In this document: positions 37,545 through 45,521 of the stretch, piece after piece
Position numbering within the stretch: the first letter of the stretch is position 1
Layout: each line of letters opens with the position of its first letter
DNA from: Vicinamibacterales bacterium
GTDB taxonomy: Bacteria > Acidobacteriota > Vicinamibacteria > Vicinamibacterales > UBA2999
Assembly: GCA_041394705.1 (NCBI GenBank)
Contig: JAWKHS010000025.1
Coordinates: 31,485-95,484, forward strand
Direction of reading: 5' to 3'
DNA: 64,000 bases
Position numbers and translations under genes: made by a program
The notes under the pieces: model-generated
Databases searched by the model: none
What the model was told of the DNA's origin: nothing
What the model saw: only the letters and a program-made list of their open reading frames with translations

Positions 37545-37573
37545 GTTTCCGGTGTGTAAATTCAGCGTTAACG
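37545..37573 (-). promoter_or_regulatory. Candidate Pho box A, upstream of pstS
   Basis: On the minus strand the sequence reads CGTTAAC, then GCTGAATTTAC, then ACACCGGAAAC: TAAC, TTAC and AAAC half-sites with their C residues exactly 11 bp apart (plus positions 37567, 37556, 37545). OmpR-family regulators such as PhoB bind direct repeats of this period. The position before pstS identifies it as the likely Pho operator of this genome. The last bases overlap the 3' end of ppx. Confidence 0.7.
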
Positions 37574-39196
37574 GGCCGTATCGCGCGCCGCGGCCCGGCC
37601 CTTGGCCGATGCCAGGCCGCGCCGGGCCGGCGTGGCCGGCACGTCCTGGCCGTCGGCCTCGTCGACCGGGCGCGCCTGGATCCGAAGGGGGCGGTCGAGC
37701 GCGCGGGCCAGCGGTTCGAGTTGCCGGGTCGCCGCCCAGACTTCCAGCTCCGCGTCGCCCCGCACTTCGAGCTCCACGCCGAGCGTGTCGGCACGGGTGC
37801 TGACCGAGAGCCGGCGCACCACGCCGTGCCGGCTGCGGTCGAGCGACTCGGTGAGCCGCAGGATGGCGCCGAGGACCCGCACCGCCCGGCGCAGGCCGCC
37901 CGGCAGGTCCTCGTAGCCCTCGTGCCCGCGCTTCGGCTCGGCGCGCCGGTGGTACCGCGCGGCCAGGGCGATGACCTCGATCTCGTAGGGCTCGAAGCCG
38001 CGCAGGTCCCCGTTCTTGATGAGGTAATAGGAGTGGCGGTGGTGGCGCTCGTAGCTGATGTGGTTGCCCACGTCGTGGAGCAGCGCGGCGTACTCCAGCC
38101 ATTCCCGCTCCCGGTCACCGAGGCCGTGCACGGCCTTCAGGCCGTCGAAGAGGCCCAGCGCGAGGCGGCCGACCTGACGGGCATGGTCCTCCTCCCAGCC
38201 GCACCGCTCCGCCAGCTCCACGACCGACCGCCGCCGCACATCGGGGATCTCGTCCACCTGGCGGATGTGGCGGCGGTTGCGCTGGATGAAGTCCAGCACG
38301 AGGCCTTCGCGCAGCGCCAGATCGCAGAGCGTGATCTCCGAGGCGCCGAGCGTGCGGAGCAGCGTGTCGAGCAGCACCGCCCCGGCCACGACGAGGTCGG
38401 CGCGGCGCGGGTCGAGCGCCGGAATCTCCAGCCTGCGCTCGAGCGGCAGGTCGCACGCGAGCTTGCGCACCCGGCGGATGGCCTTGGCCGACACCCGGAG
38501 GTTGCGCACCTCGGCCGGCGCCGAGCCGGTCTCCACCGCCGTGGCGACCGACCCGAGCGAGAGGATCGTGCCGGACGTCCCGATGACGCGATCGAACCCC
38601 GCAGCGACGACGTGGGCCAGGTAGCGATCGGCGAGCGCCCCGATGTGGCCGACCAGGCGGCGTTCGTCGCGCCCGCTGAGCGGGTCCGACGTCACGAAGC
38701 GTTCGGTCAGGCGGATGACGCCCATCTTGAAGCTGCGGGCGTACCGCACCTGGTCGCCCGCGCCCAGCGTCACCTCGACGCTGCCGCCGCCGATGTCGAT
38801 GACCACCGCCGGCCGGGGCGTCTCCACGCCGTAGACGGCGGCGAGGTGGATGAGGCGCGCCTCCTCGGTGCCGGTGATGATGCGGGGACGGATGCCGGTC
38901 TGGGTCTCGATCGCCCGCAGCAGTTCGCCGCCGTTCTCGGCCTCGCGCGTGGCGCTCGTCGCGGCGGCCAGGATCTCGTCGACCTGATGGGACCGCGCGA
39001 GGCGCTCGAACTTCGACAGCGCCTGGAGGGCCGCCGTCATGGCGCTCTTCGTCAGGCGTCGGCCGTCGAGGCCGCCGGCGCCGAGGCGGACCATTTCCTT
39101 CTCGCGGTCGATCACCTCGAAGGAGAAGTCCGACCGCACGCGCACCACGATCATGTGCACCGAGTTCGTCCCGATGTCGATGGCGGCGAGACGCAT
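37568..39196 (-). CDS. ppx: Ppx/GppA-type exopolyphosphatase with C-terminal HD domain
   Basis: 542 residues. N-terminal actin-like ASKHA fold: LAAIDIGTNSVHMIVVRV (phosphate loop 1), VIDIGGGSVEVTLG (loop 2), IGTSGTILSLGSVA. C-terminal HD-type region with HDVGNHISYERHHRHSYY and LAARYHRR. It should hydrolyse polyphosphate or pppGpp in the cytoplasm. The neighbours (Pst, a CHAD protein) favour polyphosphate. The start ATG at 39196 shares a divergent promoter region with the CHAD gene. The stop falls inside Pho box A. Confidence 0.9.
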   Translation of the reverse strand: MRLAAIDIGTNSVHMIVVRVRSDFSFEVIDREKEMVRLGAGGLDGRRLTKSAMTAALQALSKFERLARSHQVDEILAAATSATREAENGGELLRAIETQTGIRPRIITGTEEARLIHLAAVYGVETPRPAVVIDIGGGSVEVTLGAGDQVRYARSFKMGVIRLTERFVTSDPLSGRDERRLVGHIGALADRYLAHVVAAGFDRVIGTSGTILSLGSVATAVETGSAPAEVRNLRVSAKAIRRVRKLACDLPLERRLEIPALDPRRADLVVAGAVLLDTLLRTLGASEITLCDLALREGLVLDFIQRNRRHIRQVDEIPDVRRRSVVELAERCGWEEDHARQVGRLALGLFDGLKAVHGLGDREREWLEYAALLHDVGNHISYERHHRHSYYLIKNGDLRGFEPYEIEVIALAARYHRRAEPKRGHEGYEDLPGGLRRAVRVLGAILRLTESLDRSRHGVVRRLSVSTRADTLGVELEVRGDAELEVWAATRQLEPLARALDRPLRIQARPVDEADGQDVPATPARRGLASAKGRAAARDTAR

Positions 39197-39210
39197 GCGC
39201 GGGTGGCGGC

Positions 39211-39216
39211 TATAAT
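39211..39216 (+). promoter_or_regulatory. -10 element (TATAAT) of the CHAD-SixA-lipid kinase operon
   Basis: A consensus TATAAT 40 nt before the ATG at 39257, rare in this GC-rich sequence. The reverse strand over the same bases gives ATTATA for ppx, so the two promoters may overlap. Confidence 0.5.
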
Positions 39217-39235
39217 GGGCGCCTTTCTGGCGCCC
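39217..39235 (+). other. 7-bp perfect hairpin in the CHAD leader
   Basis: GGGCGCC (39217-39223), loop TTTCT, GGCGCCC (39229-39235), starting directly after the TATAAT. Depending on strand it would be at the 5' end of the CHAD mRNA or 21 nt upstream of the ppx start. Confidence 0.4.
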
Positions 39236-39256
39236 GGGCGGTTGACCCGCGCAAGT

Positions 39257-40135
39257 ATGGCACGACGATCCCCGATCGATCTGCTCGAGCCGCGACGAGC
39301 GGCGCTGGCCGCGGCCCTGCCGCCGGCGCTCGATGGCGATCGCGGCGGCGTGCACCAGGCCCGGGTGGCCTCGCGGCGCCTGCGCGAACTGGTGCCCGTC
39401 TGGCCGGGCCTCGACGATCGCGACGCCCGCCGGGCGCAGAAGCGCCTCCGCCGCGTCACGCGGACGCTCGGGCGCGTGCGCGAGCTCGACGTGAGCGCCG
39501 GGCTCTACGAGCAGCTCATCCAGGACGCGCGCCCCCATCCGCTGGCCCAGGCCGCCGTGGTCCGCGCGCTCACGGCCGCCAGGGCCGCCGCTCTCCGCGC
39601 GGCGCGCCGCGCGTGGACGGCCCGGTCCGTGGCGCGGCTGTGGGAGGCGGTCGCGGCGCTCGACGCCGCGCCGGGCGCCATCGAGGACGTCGGCGCGGCC
39701 GCGGCCGCGCGCATGGCGACGCGGCAGCACCAGGCGCGCGAGGCCATCGCGCACGTCGGCGTCCTCTACGAGCCCGAGCGGCTCCACGCCGTGCGCATCG
39801 CCGCCAAGCGCTGGCGCTACGCGCTGGAGATCGCCAACGACGTGAGCCCCAGCCGGCCGGCGGCGGCGCTCCTGGCGCGTCTCAAGGCGCTGCAGGAACG
39901 GCTCGGCCGCGCGCACGATCTCCACGTATTGGCCGAGCACCTGCACGACGTCGAGAACAGGCTCGTGAGCCGCTCGCGGCCCGCGGCCCGCGACGTGCGC
40001 CAGCTGATTCGCCGTATCGACGCGGAGTGCCGGCAGCTGCACGCGGCCTTCCTGACGCACCACGCGGACGTGGCGGCCGTCCAGGCGCCGGCGGAGCGCG
40101 GAAGGCCGCGCGGCCGCCGGCGGACCGCGGCGTGA
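39257..40135 (+). CDS. CHAD domain protein
   Basis: 292 residues, all helical. The conserved His and basic residues of the CHAD domain are visible in VHQARVASRRLRELVPVW and LHAVRIAAKRWRYALEIAND, the two halves of the repeat. CHAD domains bind inorganic polyphosphate through these positive clusters. Placed between Ppx and a SixA phosphatase, it points to polyphosphate handling. No CYTH domain is fused. The C-terminus is very basic (RGRPRGRRRTAA). GTGA overlap with the next gene. Confidence 0.88.
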   Translation: MARRSPIDLLEPRRAALAAALPPALDGDRGGVHQARVASRRLRELVPVWPGLDDRDARRAQKRLRRVTRTLGRVRELDVSAGLYEQLIQDARPHPLAQAAVVRALTAARAAALRAARRAWTARSVARLWEAVAALDAAPGAIEDVGAAAAARMATRQHQAREAIAHVGVLYEPERLHAVRIAAKRWRYALEIANDVSPSRPAAALLARLKALQERLGRAHDLHVLAEHLHDVENRLVSRSRPAARDVRQLIRRIDAECRQLHAAFLTHHADVAAVQAPAERGRPRGRRRTAA

Positions 40136-40659
40136 CCCTCGCAGCGACGGCCTTCGAGCTCTACCTCGTGCGCCACGGCGTGGCCGCCCTCCGCGGTCCA
40201 GACTATCCGGACGACGCGGCGCGCCCCCTGACGCCTGAAGGCGCCGAGCGGTTTCGGCTCGTCGTGCAGGGGCTGCGTGCGCTGGGCGTGTCGGTGGACG
40301 TCGTCCTCGCGAGTCCCTACGAGCGTGCGCGCGAGACGGCCGAGATCCTCTGCGCCGGGCTCCGCCCGAAGCCGAAGCTCCTCCTGACGCCGGCGCTCGA
40401 GCCGGGCCGCAAGCCCGCCGAGGCCTTCGCCGCCATCGAACAGGCGGCCGCCAGCGGCCGCCGGTCGTCGCGCTTCGCGCTCGTCGGTCACGAACCCGAC
40501 CTCGGGGAACTGGCCGCGCGTCTCCTGGGTGCCAAGGGCGCCGTGGAGTTCAAGAAGGGCGCGGTCTGCCGGATCGACGTGGCGCGGGCGATGCCGACCG
40601 GCCCCGGCACGCTGCGCTGGTTCCTGCCGCCCCGCGCGCTGCGAGGTCTGGCCGGGTGA
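40132..40659 (+). CDS. sixA: SixA-type phosphohistidine phosphatase
   Basis: 175 residues, histidine phosphatase superfamily. Catalytic YLVRHGVAALRG, SPYERARETAEIL and VGHEPDLGELAARLLG. Members remove phosphate from phosphohistidine on phosphotransfer or PTS proteins. SixA genes often sit beside CHAD genes, and here they overlap by GTGA, supporting a shared role in phosphate signalling. The start is the GTG at 40132. Confidence 0.85.
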   Translation: MTLAATAFELYLVRHGVAALRGPDYPDDAARPLTPEGAERFRLVVQGLRALGVSVDVVLASPYERARETAEILCAGLRPKPKLLLTPALEPGRKPAEAFAAIEQAAASGRRSSRFALVGHEPDLGELAARLLGAKGAVEFKKGAVCRIDVARAMPTGPGTLRWFLPPRALRGLAG

Positions 40660-41555
40660 CGCGCGCCGTCGTCGTCATCAACCCGATCTCGGGCACGGGA
40701 CGCGCGCATCCCGGTGGCGCGGCCGAAGTCGAGCTCGCCCGCCGCACGCTGGCCGGTGCGGGCTTCGAGCCGCAGGTGGTCGTCACGCTCGGGCCCGGGC
40801 ACGCCACCGACGTCGCGCGCGAGGCGGCGTCGCGCGGCGCCGCGCTGGTCGTGTCCTGGGGCGGCGACGGCACGATGAACGAGGTGGCACGCGCGCTGGC
40901 CTTCGGGGCGACCGCGCTCGCGCTCGTCCCGGCGGGGTCGGGCAACGGCCTCGGCCGCGATCTCGGGATCCCGCTGGATCCGGCGCGCGCCTTGGCCATC
41001 GCGGTGTCGGGACCGCGCCGCCGGATCGACGTGGGCGACGTGAACGGCGAGTACTTCTTCAACGTCGCGGGCGTGGGGCTCGATGCGCGAATCGCCCGGG
41101 CCTTCGCCGATCGGTCGGGTCGCCGCGGACGCCTCGGCTACCTCCGCGTCGGCGTCTCGGCGGTGCTCGGGTACCGGGCCCGCCCGTACGACGTGCAGTG
41201 GGACGGGGGCGAGGCGTCGTCCCGCGCGCTCTTCATCGCGCTGGCCAACTCCCGCCAGTACGGCAGTCACGGCTGCATCGCGCCGTCGGCCTCGCTCGAC
41301 GACGGACGGCTCGATCTCGTCATCGTGGGCGAGCAGCCGCTCGCGCGGCTCGTCCGGCGCCTGCCGGCGTTCTTCCTGGGGCGTCTCGGTCCGGCCGCGG
41401 ACATCCGGATGGAGACGTTCACGGAGGTCGCCATCGCGGGCACTGGGGCCGGTGAAATGCACCTGGACGGCGAGCCCAGGGTCTTCGAGGGGCGTCTTCG
41501 GGCCCAGGTGCACCCGCGTGCGCTGGACGTCATCGTCCCGCCACCTCGGCCGTAA
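40656..41555 (+). CDS. Diacylglycerol/lipid kinase (YegS/DagK-like)
   Basis: 299 residues from the GTG at 40656, which overlaps the sixA stop. INPISGTGRAHPGG and SWGGDGTMNEVARAL give the nucleotide-binding GGDGT motif; PAGSGNGLGRDLGIPLDP is the DAGK catalytic signature. It should phosphorylate diacylglycerol or another lipid at the membrane. Third gene of the CHAD operon. Lipid identity unknown. Confidence 0.9.
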   Translation: MTRAVVVINPISGTGRAHPGGAAEVELARRTLAGAGFEPQVVVTLGPGHATDVAREAASRGAALVVSWGGDGTMNEVARALAFGATALALVPAGSGNGLGRDLGIPLDPARALAIAVSGPRRRIDVGDVNGEYFFNVAGVGLDARIARAFADRSGRRGRLGYLRVGVSAVLGYRARPYDVQWDGGEASSRALFIALANSRQYGSHGCIAPSASLDDGRLDLVIVGEQPLARLVRRLPAFFLGRLGPAADIRMETFTEVAIAGTGAGEMHLDGEPRVFEGRLRAQVHPRALDVIVPPPRP

Positions 41556-41556
41556 C

Positions 41557-41585
41557 CGGTCACCGAATCGTTACGTTGAATTTAC
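41557..41585 (+). promoter_or_regulatory. Candidate Pho box B, upstream of the 71-aa gene
   Basis: CGGTCAC, CGAATCGTTAC, GTTGAATTTAC: three half-sites whose C residues (41563, 41574, 41585) are 11 bp apart. The last 11 bases match box A (TGAATTTACA) exactly. A -10 with the standard spacing is not evident here, so activity is less certain. Confidence 0.6.
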
Positions 41586-41634
41586 AGGCCGGCGCCCGGC
41601 GGCCGGGGCACGATCACGAGCAGTGAGCGAGCCG

Positions 41635-41850
41635 ATGAAGACCTTCGAACTGGCCCTTCGCAAGGACGAGCACGTCCGCCGATTCGAGATTCTCGTGGAT
41701 GCCGAAGGATGGCGCGTGGTGGAGCGCGCCGACAGCACGGTCGTCCGGGAGGCGAGGTTCAGTGACTGGCACCGCGTGGAGCGGGCCCGCCGCGCCTTCG
41801 CCGTCGAAATGTCGACGCTCCGGCGTGAAGGCTGGCTGGACGCGCGCTGA
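41635..41850 (+). CDS. 71-residue protein of unknown function, candidate Pho-regulated
   Basis: 71 residues beginning MKTFELALRKDEHVRRFEI, then LVDAEGWRVVERADSTVV and a helical, charged C-terminus. A beta-strand then helix layout; no signal peptide, no cysteines. A GTG at 41623 is an alternative start. It lies alone downstream of Pho box B and converges on the orphan response regulator (6 bp between stops). The coding call rests on the clean frame, the operator upstream and residue composition unlike frame shadows. No family recognised. Confidence 0.6.
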   Translation: MKTFELALRKDEHVRRFEILVDAEGWRVVERADSTVVREARFSDWHRVERARRAFAVEMSTLRREGWLDAR

Positions 41851-41856
41851 CGAACG

Positions 41857-42531
41857 CTACTCGACGAACCGGTAGCCGAGCCCGACGACCGTCTCGATCT
41901 GCCGGCCCGCGGCGCCCAGCTTCGCCCGGAGGCGGCCGACGTGGACGTCCACGGACCGGGTCTCGATGAAGTGGTCGTATCCCCAGACACGCTCGAGCAG
42001 CCGATCGCGGGACAGCACCCGGTTCCGGTTGTCCACCAGGTAGCGCAGCAACTCGAACTCGCGGCGCGTGAGCTTCACCGGCGCCCCGTCCACCGCCACC
42101 GCCACGGCGTCGAAGTCCGCCACCAGGTGGGCCCCGTGATACACGGCGGCCTGCGGCTGCTCCGCGGCGCGGCCGCGGCGCAGGGCCGCGCGCACGCGGG
42201 CGGCGAGCTCGCGCACGCTGAACGGCTTGGTGACGTAGTCGTCGGCCCCGGTGTCGAGGCCCGAGATCCGGTCGCTCTCGCTCGTCCGGGCCGTCAGCAT
42301 GATGATGGGCACCGTCGCCGTGGACGGCCGCTGGCGCAGGATGCGGCACACTTCGATGCCGCTCAGGACCGGGAGGTTCAGGTCCAGCACGACGAGGTCC
42401 GGCGGCAGTTCGGCCGCCGACTTCAAGGCGGCGTCGCCGCTGGCGGCGGTCTCGACGTCGATGTCCCCGCCGCGCTCGAGGGTGTGCTTGATGAGGTCGG
42501 CGATGTCCTGCTCGTCCTCGACGACGAGCAC
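41857..42531 (-). CDS. PhoB-type response regulator without adjacent kinase
   Basis: 224 residues. Receiver domain: VVEDEQDIADL, phosphoacceptor Asp in LVVLDLNLPVLSG, Thr in IIMLTARTSESD, Lys in YVTKPFSVREL. C-terminal winged helix LTRREFELLRYLVDNRNRVL to VWGYDHFIETRSVDVHVGRL. The only in-frame start between the TAG at 42676 and the conserved core is GTG at 42531, one residue before the usual VLVVEDE; a leader of about 135 nt separates it from the putative promoter. The Pho box and -10 on its upstream side suggest autoregulation, as for phoB genes. No histidine kinase is adjacent. Confidence 0.88.
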   Translation of the reverse strand: MLVVEDEQDIADLIKHTLERGGDIDVETAASGDAALKSAAELPPDLVVLDLNLPVLSGIEVCRILRQRPSTATVPIIMLTARTSESDRISGLDTGADDYVTKPFSVRELAARVRAALRRGRAAEQPQAAVYHGAHLVADFDAVAVAVDGAPVKLTRREFELLRYLVDNRNRVLSRDRLLERVWGYDHFIETRSVDVHVGRLRAKLGAAGRQIETVVGLGYRFVE

Positions 42532-42672
42532 GCGGCGGCGGTTCGGCCGTGCCGCGGCGACGGCCCGAGCGGGGACGGCCGCGGGCCGGAGGCCGGCGAG
42601 GCCTCGAGCGCGCCGGTGGACCGAGGGCCCGCGTCCGGGGAGGGCGGCATCGCGTGGAGACTCATCGCCTCC

Positions 42673-42678
42673 ACGCTA
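42673..42678 (-). promoter_or_regulatory. -10 element (TAGCGT) of the orphan regulator gene
   Basis: On the minus strand TAGCGT lies 44 nt after the first half-site C of Pho box C, the same spacing as at pstS. Its TAG is also the in-frame stop that bounds the regulator frame. Confidence 0.5.
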
Positions 42679-42699
42679 GACCCACGAGATTTCCACCCC

Positions 42700-42728
42700 G
42701 TGACGCGACCGTTAATTCTGGGTTACGC
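42700..42728 (-). promoter_or_regulatory. Candidate Pho box C, upstream of the orphan regulator
   Basis: Minus strand: GCGTAAC, CCAGAATTAAC, GGTCGCGTCAC, with the C residues at plus 42722, 42711 and 42700, 11 bp apart. It shares GAATTWAC with boxes A, B and D. It lies only 14 bp beyond the 3' end of glgC. Confidence 0.65.
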
Positions 42729-42742
42729 CCCGATGACCGGGA

Positions 42743-44008
42743 TCAGACCACCGTGCCCGGCGGGATCACGGCTCCCTTCGGCACCACGAGGATGCCCTCG
42801 CGGATGTAGTAGTTCTGGCCGTCGGCCTCCTGCAGGCCCTCGGCGTTGACGAGACGCGCACCCGCGCCGATGCGCGCGTTCTTGTCCACGATGACGCCGT
42901 CCAGCTCGACGTCCGGACCGATCCCGAGCGGCACGGGACGGGCGTCGGCGCCGGGGGCCTCGTAGGTGTCGGCCCCGAGCAGCACCGAGCGGCGGACCCT
43001 GGCGCCGGAGGCGATCGTCGTGCGGATGCCCACCACCGAGTCCTCCACGGTGGCGTTGTCGATGTAGCAGCCCTCGGCCACCAGCGCCCGCTCCATGCGC
43101 GAGCCCAGCACGCGCGACGGCGGGAGGAAGCGGGCGTGGGTGTACACCGGCCGGCGGTGGTCGTAGAAGCTGAACGGGGCACCGGGCTCGGTGAGCATGA
43201 TGTTGGCGTCGTAGAAGGACGCGACGGTGCCCACGTCGGCCCAGTAGTCCTTGTGCAGGTGGGCGACCACGCGGTAGCGGTTCAAGGCCGACGGGATGAG
43301 CTCGCGGCCGAAGTCCACGCCGGCTTCCTGCTCGAGGAGCTCGAAGAGGACCTCGCGCGTGAAGACGTAGATGCCCATGGACGCGACGAACGGGCGGTCG
43401 TCCTCGAGCTGCATGAACGTGGCCCCCGCCGGCACGCTGCGCCCGATGGCCTTCAGGCGCTCGGCGTCGGGCTTCTCCTCGAACTGCTGGATGGCCCCGC
43501 GCCAGTCGAACGTGAAGATGCCCATGCTCGTGGCATCCTCCGGCGACACCGGCAGCGCCGCGATCGTGACGTCGGCCTGGCGCTCGACGTGCGCGTCGAG
43601 GATCTCCGCGTAGTCCATCCGGTACAGGTGGTCGCCGGCGAGGATCAGGTAGTAGTCGGCGTCGTGCCGGGCGAAGTGCCGCGCGGCCTTGCGGACGGCG
43701 TCCGCCGTGCCCTGGAACCAGGCCGTGCTCTCGGGGGTCTGCTCGGCGGCCAGGATCTCCACGAAGCCGTCCGAGAACATGTCCATGCGGTACGTGCTGC
43801 CGACGTGTCGGTTGAGCGATGCGGAGTTGAACTGCGTGAGGACGAAGATCCGCCGGAGGTCCGCGTGCAGACAGTTGCTGATCGGCACGTCGATGAGCCG
43901 GTACTTGCCGCCGATGGGCACGGCCGGTTTCGAGCGCAGCTGCGTCAGGGGGAAGAGGCGGCTGCCTTGGCCGCCGCCGAGGATCAGGGCGAGGGTATCC
44001 CGCATCAC
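42743..44008 (-). CDS. glgC: Glucose-1-phosphate adenylyltransferase
   Basis: 421 residues. Nucleotidyltransferase core ILGGGQGSRLFPLTQLRSKP, YRLIDVPISNCLHADLRRI, DHLYRMDYAEILDAH and the FEEKPDAE glucose-1-P site. A C-terminal left-handed beta-helix follows (SVVGIRTTIASGARVRRSVL). Makes ADP-glucose for glycogen. Start GTG at 44008 or ATG at 44005; TACACT (44015-44020, minus) lies 6-9 nt before, so the transcript may be leaderless. Confidence 0.96.
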   Translation of the reverse strand: MMRDTLALILGGGQGSRLFPLTQLRSKPAVPIGGKYRLIDVPISNCLHADLRRIFVLTQFNSASLNRHVGSTYRMDMFSDGFVEILAAEQTPESTAWFQGTADAVRKAARHFARHDADYYLILAGDHLYRMDYAEILDAHVERQADVTIAALPVSPEDATSMGIFTFDWRGAIQQFEEKPDAERLKAIGRSVPAGATFMQLEDDRPFVASMGIYVFTREVLFELLEQEAGVDFGRELIPSALNRYRVVAHLHKDYWADVGTVASFYDANIMLTEPGAPFSFYDHRRPVYTHARFLPPSRVLGSRMERALVAEGCYIDNATVEDSVVGIRTTIASGARVRRSVLLGADTYEAPGADARPVPLGIGPDVELDGVIVDKNARIGAGARLVNAEGLQEADGQNYYIREGILVVPKGAVIPPGTVV

Positions 44009-44014
44009 GGGGGC

Positions 44015-44020
44015 AGTGTA
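44015..44020 (-). promoter_or_regulatory. -10 element (TACACT) of glgC, leaderless-type
   Basis: Minus-strand TACACT ends 6 nt before the GTG and 9 nt before the ATG of glgC. No Shine-Dalgarno sequence is present in that interval. Confidence 0.4.
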
Positions 44021-44066
44021 GTCCGTCTCGCGTACCCGCCGCCAACGCGCGCGCCCGGCGACGGCG

Positions 44067-45482
44067 CTACCAGAAGCCGAGCAGCCGCCACCACGCGAAG
44101 CCGATCGTCAGCCAGATCGCGAGGTTCGCGGCGCCCACCCACGCGCCGGCCGTCCACCACTCGCGCAGCGTGACGTAGCCCGTGCTGAAGAGAATCGGAC
44201 CCGTGGTCGTGCCGTAGTGGGTGAGCCCGGCCGGGAGGTTCGTGAGGCACATCAGGCTGTAGACGGCGAGCATCGGCGGGACGCCGACGCCGATGAGCAC
44301 CGACGCGAACGGCGGAAAGAGCGCCAGCATGTGCGAGGTGATGCTGGCGAAGGCGTAATGCGTCACGAAGTAGAGGACCAGCACGAGCAGCAGGACCACG
44401 AACCAGCCGAGGCCTCCGAGCAGCGCCCCCACCCCGGTGGCGAAGGCGGCGGGCACGCCCGTGTCGTTCAGGAGCTGGCCCATCTTCAGCAGGCCGCCGT
44501 ACCAGATGAAGACGTCCCACGCCGCCCGCTCCGACACGATGCCGTCCCAGGAGAGGGTCCCCGTGATGAGCATCACCCCGAGGCCGAGCAGGGCCACGAA
44601 GGTCACGTCGAGGCCGTGGAGCCCGGTCGTGAGCCACAGCAGCCCGACGCCCGCGAAGACCGCCATGGTGATGGCCTCGGTCCGCCGGATCGGCCCCAGG
44701 GCTTCGAGCTGGCGCGCGGCGAACTCGGCGGCCTCCGGCGTGCGCGTGATCTCGGGCGGGACCACCTTGTAGACCACCCACGGCACGACGAGGCAGGAGG
44801 TGAGGCCGGGCAGCAGCGCGGCGACGAGCCAACCGGACCAGGTCACCTCGACGCCCGCGAACTTCGCGGCGAGGCCGGCCGCGAGGACGTTGCTGGCCTG
44901 GCCGGTCAGGAACATCGCGCAGGCCACGGCCGAGCCCTGGTACATCGCCGCGACCAGGAAGCGGCCCAGGCGGGGCGCCGAGTCTCCGGGCAGGGATCCG
45001 AAGAGCTCGGCGATGCTCCGGCCGATCGGCAGGACCATGCCGGCCGACCGCGCCGTGATGGACGGCACGCCCGTGGCGAGCGTGATGTCGGTCATGACGA
45101 GCGCGTAGGCCACGCCGAGGGAGCTCTGGCCGAAGCGGCGGATGAAGAGCAGCGCGATCCGGCGCGCCAGGCCCGAGTCGAGGATCGCGCGCGCCATGAG
45201 CATCGCCGCGACGACGAGCCAGACCGACGGCTCGGCGAAGCCGCCGAGGGCCTCGCGCATGGGCACGCCGTTGGCGGCCATGGCCGTGAGCCCGAGGACG
45301 ACGAGGGCGGCCCCCGGCATCGGCTGAATCGCCATGCCCGCGATGACCGAGACGAAGATGGCCGCCGTGCGCCATCCCTGCGGGGTGACCGACGCCGGGT
45401 GGGGGAGCAGCGCCAGGACGGCGAAGAGGACCACCACGGCGGCGAGGCGGCCGGGGCGGACCGAGGCATCAGCGGCGGACAT
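44067..45482 (-). CDS. SLC13/DASS-family sodium:dicarboxylate (anion) symporter
   Basis: 471 residues, about 11-12 membrane helices. DASS signatures: the first sodium/substrate hairpin with TGQASNVLAAGLAAK, and LTHYGTTTGPILFSTGYV near the C-terminus, a CitT/DASS-type SNT-like motif replaced by TTT. Imports di- or tricarboxylates or other anions. Substrate not deducible; phosphate or sulfate members also exist in the wider superfamily. TACAAT at 45491-45496 (minus) lies 8 nt before the ATG. Confidence 0.85.
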   Translation of the reverse strand: MSAADASVRPGRLAAVVVLFAVLALLPHPASVTPQGWRTAAIFVSVIAGMAIQPMPGAALVVLGLTAMAANGVPMREALGGFAEPSVWLVVAAMLMARAILDSGLARRIALLFIRRFGQSSLGVAYALVMTDITLATGVPSITARSAGMVLPIGRSIAELFGSLPGDSAPRLGRFLVAAMYQGSAVACAMFLTGQASNVLAAGLAAKFAGVEVTWSGWLVAALLPGLTSCLVVPWVVYKVVPPEITRTPEAAEFAARQLEALGPIRRTEAITMAVFAGVGLLWLTTGLHGLDVTFVALLGLGVMLITGTLSWDGIVSERAAWDVFIWYGGLLKMGQLLNDTGVPAAFATGVGALLGGLGWFVVLLLVLVLYFVTHYAFASITSHMLALFPPFASVLIGVGVPPMLAVYSLMCLTNLPAGLTHYGTTTGPILFSTGYVTLREWWTAGAWVGAANLAIWLTIGFAWWRLLGFW

Positions 45483-45490
45483 GGCGCGCC

Positions 45491-45496
45491 ATTGTA
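45491..45496 (-). promoter_or_regulatory. -10 element (TACAAT) of the SLC13 gene, leaderless-type
   Basis: Minus-strand TACAAT ends 8 nt before the ATG at 45482 with no Shine-Dalgarno sequence between. Confidence 0.4.
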
Positions 45497-45521
45497 GCCG
45501 CGCGCTCCGGCCGTGGCGGGA

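Noticed and set aside
42423..42674. 83-codon frame overlapping the orphan regulator start as a normal gene
   Set aside because: Mostly out-of-frame shadow (Ser/Arg/Pro-rich); at most a leader peptide, noted in the findings.
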